NCBI GenBank assembly: GCA_904063045.1
Contig: CAJFCJ010000006.1
Location: forward strand, 2,160,946-2,224,945
DNA length: 64,000 nucleotides
Source of the DNA: Dimorphilus gyrociliatus
Lineage: Eukaryota; Annelida; Polychaeta; Dinophilidae
Reading direction: 5' to 3'
A program made the translations under genes and the position numbers. The notes below the pieces were generated by a model. It was not told where the DNA came from, made no database searches, and worked only from the letters and a program-made list of their open reading frames with translations. Of this stretch, positions 61,225-64,000 are shown piece after piece (the stretch's first letter is position 1; every line of letters starts with the position of its first letter).

Positions 61225-64000
61225 ATGTGGAAAAAACAACTTACTAACGGACTCGTACAACTTGCAATCTTGCTTACTGTTTTGAAGTTGAGGAACGTCA
61301 ATGATTTAAATGATTTGCTGAACATTTCAAATAATTATCCAGAAATTCGCGAGTTCATCGAAGGACCTACATCAGCTTTCACGCAGACGTTTTCCTATCC
61401 CCTTTCAGAATCATATCCGCACCCCAAGATATTCAGAAATGATTATGAAAATATTTTGAATGAAATTTACGATTTAACAAACTACGATGAGGTTTGTAAT
61501 TATTTAAAGTAATTTCTGGTCTGAATTATCAACGAAAAATTTTTAAAGCATGTGATATCAAGAGGACACCGAGATATGACTACGTTGTTGATGGTCGAAG
61601 CACAAAACGGTGCGACTGGTGGTGAAGTGGAAGTTGCGGGCTCGAGTACAGCTTCCAGTAATGCACAAAACTTGTCAAATTTTACCGACGGATTAGATAT
61701 TTTTCCTGGAACTTCACTAACTAAAGATGTAAGTTAACATATCTTTGCAATCTCGTCACTTCGACATGCAATGTATTCCCTTTCATACATACTGAATGCT
61801 GTCATATCTGCTCAATAACATATGTTATAAATCAGCAGCTAAATTAATGCACATGTTAATTACTGCGAACGTTTACCTCATGTGCCGAGGCCAATCAATT
61901 TTGTGACCTAACGAATAGAACTTACTCACTTTTTATTCAGATATGTTCTTAAGATGTATTGCCAAGCTGGCTAAAAGTAGAGCAGTTATAGCTCGATTGA
62001 GAATGTATCGAGAAGTAATAACATATTTTAAGCATATTTTGATTAATAGTAAGACCCTAAACAACATATTTGTTATATTAGTCAGACTAAAATACAAATG
62101 GTTAAGGTATAAGTTCAATTTCGAAATTATTTGGAATGGTTTTTAAATTTCTTGCTGACGATAAGTACACGATAAAAAAACTGGTTGAAAGGATTTACAA
62201 AAAACCGGTTAACGTAATTTTTCGTGATAAAAAAGTCCCTGGAAGGATATGTACAAATAATTCTGTATTATATTTTAATTGCAATCGTGTTTTTAAAAAG
62301 TGAGAGATAAATGCTATTTATATTGAGAAAGTTTAAATGATATCACTTGTGTGCTATTTGTTATATGTTTGAGCAGTCAAGGCAATGGGATCTTGAGAAC
62401 TATTCAATGTGCAATTATTACTCTTTTCCTCCAGGATATCAATTTGATTGATGATCTATGGCAACAAGAAGAAATTGATTCAGAAACAAATTCAGAAAAT
62501 GCGGTCGCTTCACTCCATCAGAAGGGCGCTTATTCATTTCTAGACACGTTCACTCCTGTTTTGGACAAGTTTGAGACAAAGGAGCCATTTCTTGGCAAAC
62601 CGGATGCTTTATTTCAATCCACAAGTGAATCTTCAAGATATCTGTCGGCGAAAACCAATGATTCATTCGACGAACTGGGAATTCAACCCACAAATGAGAA
62701 CAAAGGAAATGAATTGCAAGATTTTTTGAATGCTAATTTCACAACCAACACAGATGCTTTTGGAAGTTCTATTCCAGAAGATGTGCTAATGAGCGACGCC
62801 TTTATATCTGATGACCAAGAGACACCATTAGATAATCTATTGCGTGATTTAGACGGTAAGTTTTATTTATTCAGAAATTGAAAGTGAAATTAATGATTGT
62901 TTTCCGTAACAGCCGCCGAATTGGAAGTTACTACTCCAGAAATAGAAAACATAGCCTCTAACTGGGGCTTGGATATGATTCCAAACTCGCCTGAAGCAAA
63001 TCAAGGTTTTTTAATAATAATATCATTTTGAAGAAGTTATTAACTTTTGATGTCTTTAACAGATGAATCCAACATAAAAGATGATAGTTCTGATAGTGGG
63101 GTATCAAGTAGAGGAAGCACAACCAGAGTAATTATATTTTTCTATCAGTTTAAATCTTGCAATGCATTTTTGTAATCGATTTCTACAAAAAAGGGCTTGG
63201 CCAGAAACACCACTCCCTATTATAAATGTTTAAAAAAATCCATAATTGAATATTTGTATTCTTTTCAGTTTTCCCCAACTGAAGAACACTTAGAGGACAG
63301 TCGCTTACCTCTTTATTCAATTTCCAACCCACCTTCAGATATTTTATCTCTTGCTTCCGATTACACTGACACCGAGCCGTTAGAAGCTAAAGTATCTCAT
63401 TATCAATATGAAAACTCTACCAAATCTGATGATGAATCTGAATTGGAGGAAATGGGGGCTTATGGCGGCGTTGATCCTTCTTGGATTCAACACGATCACC
63501 CATATTCTACAACCGAAAGTCAACATGTTCATCGACAAATGACTGCCCAGAGACATCACTCTATTGTCAATACCAGGAGGCCAAGGCAACGTTCTATGTC
63601 TGCTGCTCCAAGAAGAGCTCTTCCTGAGCCAGTTAATGTTCAAAAACACACAAGATCTCGAGATGAGAAGAAAGCTAAGGCTATGAAAATACCATTAACT
63701 ATTTCACAAATTGTTAATTCAGCAGTTGAAGATTTCAATGATTTGATCGCTGATCACCATCTCACTGAACCCCAATTGCAACTTATTCGAGATATCCGCC
63801 GAAGAGGAAAAAATAAAGTTGCTGCTCAAAATTGTAGGAAACGCAAAATTGAAGTAATTGATCATTTGGAAAAAGAGGTTAATACTTTAAGGCAAGAGAA
63901 AACAAGTCTAGAGAAAGAAGAGGACATGCTGAAAAGGCAGGTAGAAGAATCTAGGAGAAGAATTGAAGAATTGTCTGCTAGTCTATTTAACGAAATACCG
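61225..64000 (+). CDS. NFE2L1: CNC-bZIP transcription factor, NFE2L1-like (C-terminus off the edge)
   Basis: Exons 61225-61491, 61549-61728, 62435-62855, 62913-63005, 63063-63127 and 63269 to the window end, with phases consistent. The start, CACCATG, gives WKKQLTNGLVQLAILLTVLKL. This matches the N-terminal hydrophobic (NHB1) segment of NFE2L1, which anchors it in the ER until it is released to the nucleus. Also visible are GPTSAFTQT, DINLIDDLW (the DIDLID element) and DSGVSS, a beta-TrCP-type degron. The CNC homology region includes IPLTISQIVNSAVEDFNDLI, and the basic region RRRGKNKVAAQNCRKRK is followed by a Leu/Glu-rich zipper. The family pairs with small Maf proteins on antioxidant-type elements and restores proteasome genes. 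I see no ETGE Keap1 motif in the present part. The stop codon lies beyond 64000, so the gene is partial here. Confidence 0.94.

Overview
This is an AT-rich eukaryotic window. It holds 16 protein genes, one of them cut by the right edge. Almost all are built from small exons joined by short GT-AG introns, commonly 40-150 bp, with a few of 0.5-1.7 kb. Spacing is about one gene per 4 kb. The products are clear animal orthologues: STAT, an SLC4 bicarbonate transporter, calcium channel alpha2-delta, a CNC-type bZIP factor, NRBP, IQCB1 and EIPR1. The lengths and the many retained introns fit a compact-genome invertebrate, possibly a small annelid such as Dimorphilus; the species is inference. I rebuilt the gene models by hand from splice consensus, reading phase and family similarity. 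The exon lengths of every complete model sum to a multiple of three.

Layout. Two small unrecognised genes with a ciliary look (1151-1937 and 3791-4807) lie on the + strand. They are followed by an 11-exon orphan Ig-superfamily membrane protein on the - strand (6156-8795). After 3 kb of intergenic sequence come transketolase (+), coatomer zeta (+) and the pseudokinase NRBP (+). Cyclin L (-) converges on NRBP and is divergent from SDF4/Cab45 (+). A 5.6 kb gene-free stretch leads to a STAT5-like gene (+), which converges with IQCB1/NPHP5 (-). IQCB1 is divergent from syntaxin-5 (+). Then come the intronless EIPR1 (-) and a 31-exon alpha2-delta calcium channel subunit (+). An intron of that last gene holds a complete intronless glycosyltransferase gene on the same strand. 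SLC4 (-) converges with it, and the window ends in a CNC-bZIP (NFE2L1-like) gene (+) whose C-terminus is off the edge.

The neighbours do not form one pathway. Several serve the secretory route (COPZ, STX5, SDF4, EIPR1, the glycosyltransferase). Others serve excitability and ion transport (alpha2-delta, SLC4) or regulation (STAT, CNC-bZIP, NRBP, cyclin L).

The most notable observations are: a probable U12-type AT-AC intron in the alpha2-delta gene; the nested glycosyltransferase; the orphan Ig protein with a GC-AG intron; STAT splice junctions that could make isoforms without the phosphotyrosine or the C-terminal domain; and several start codons lying immediately behind 3' splice sites.
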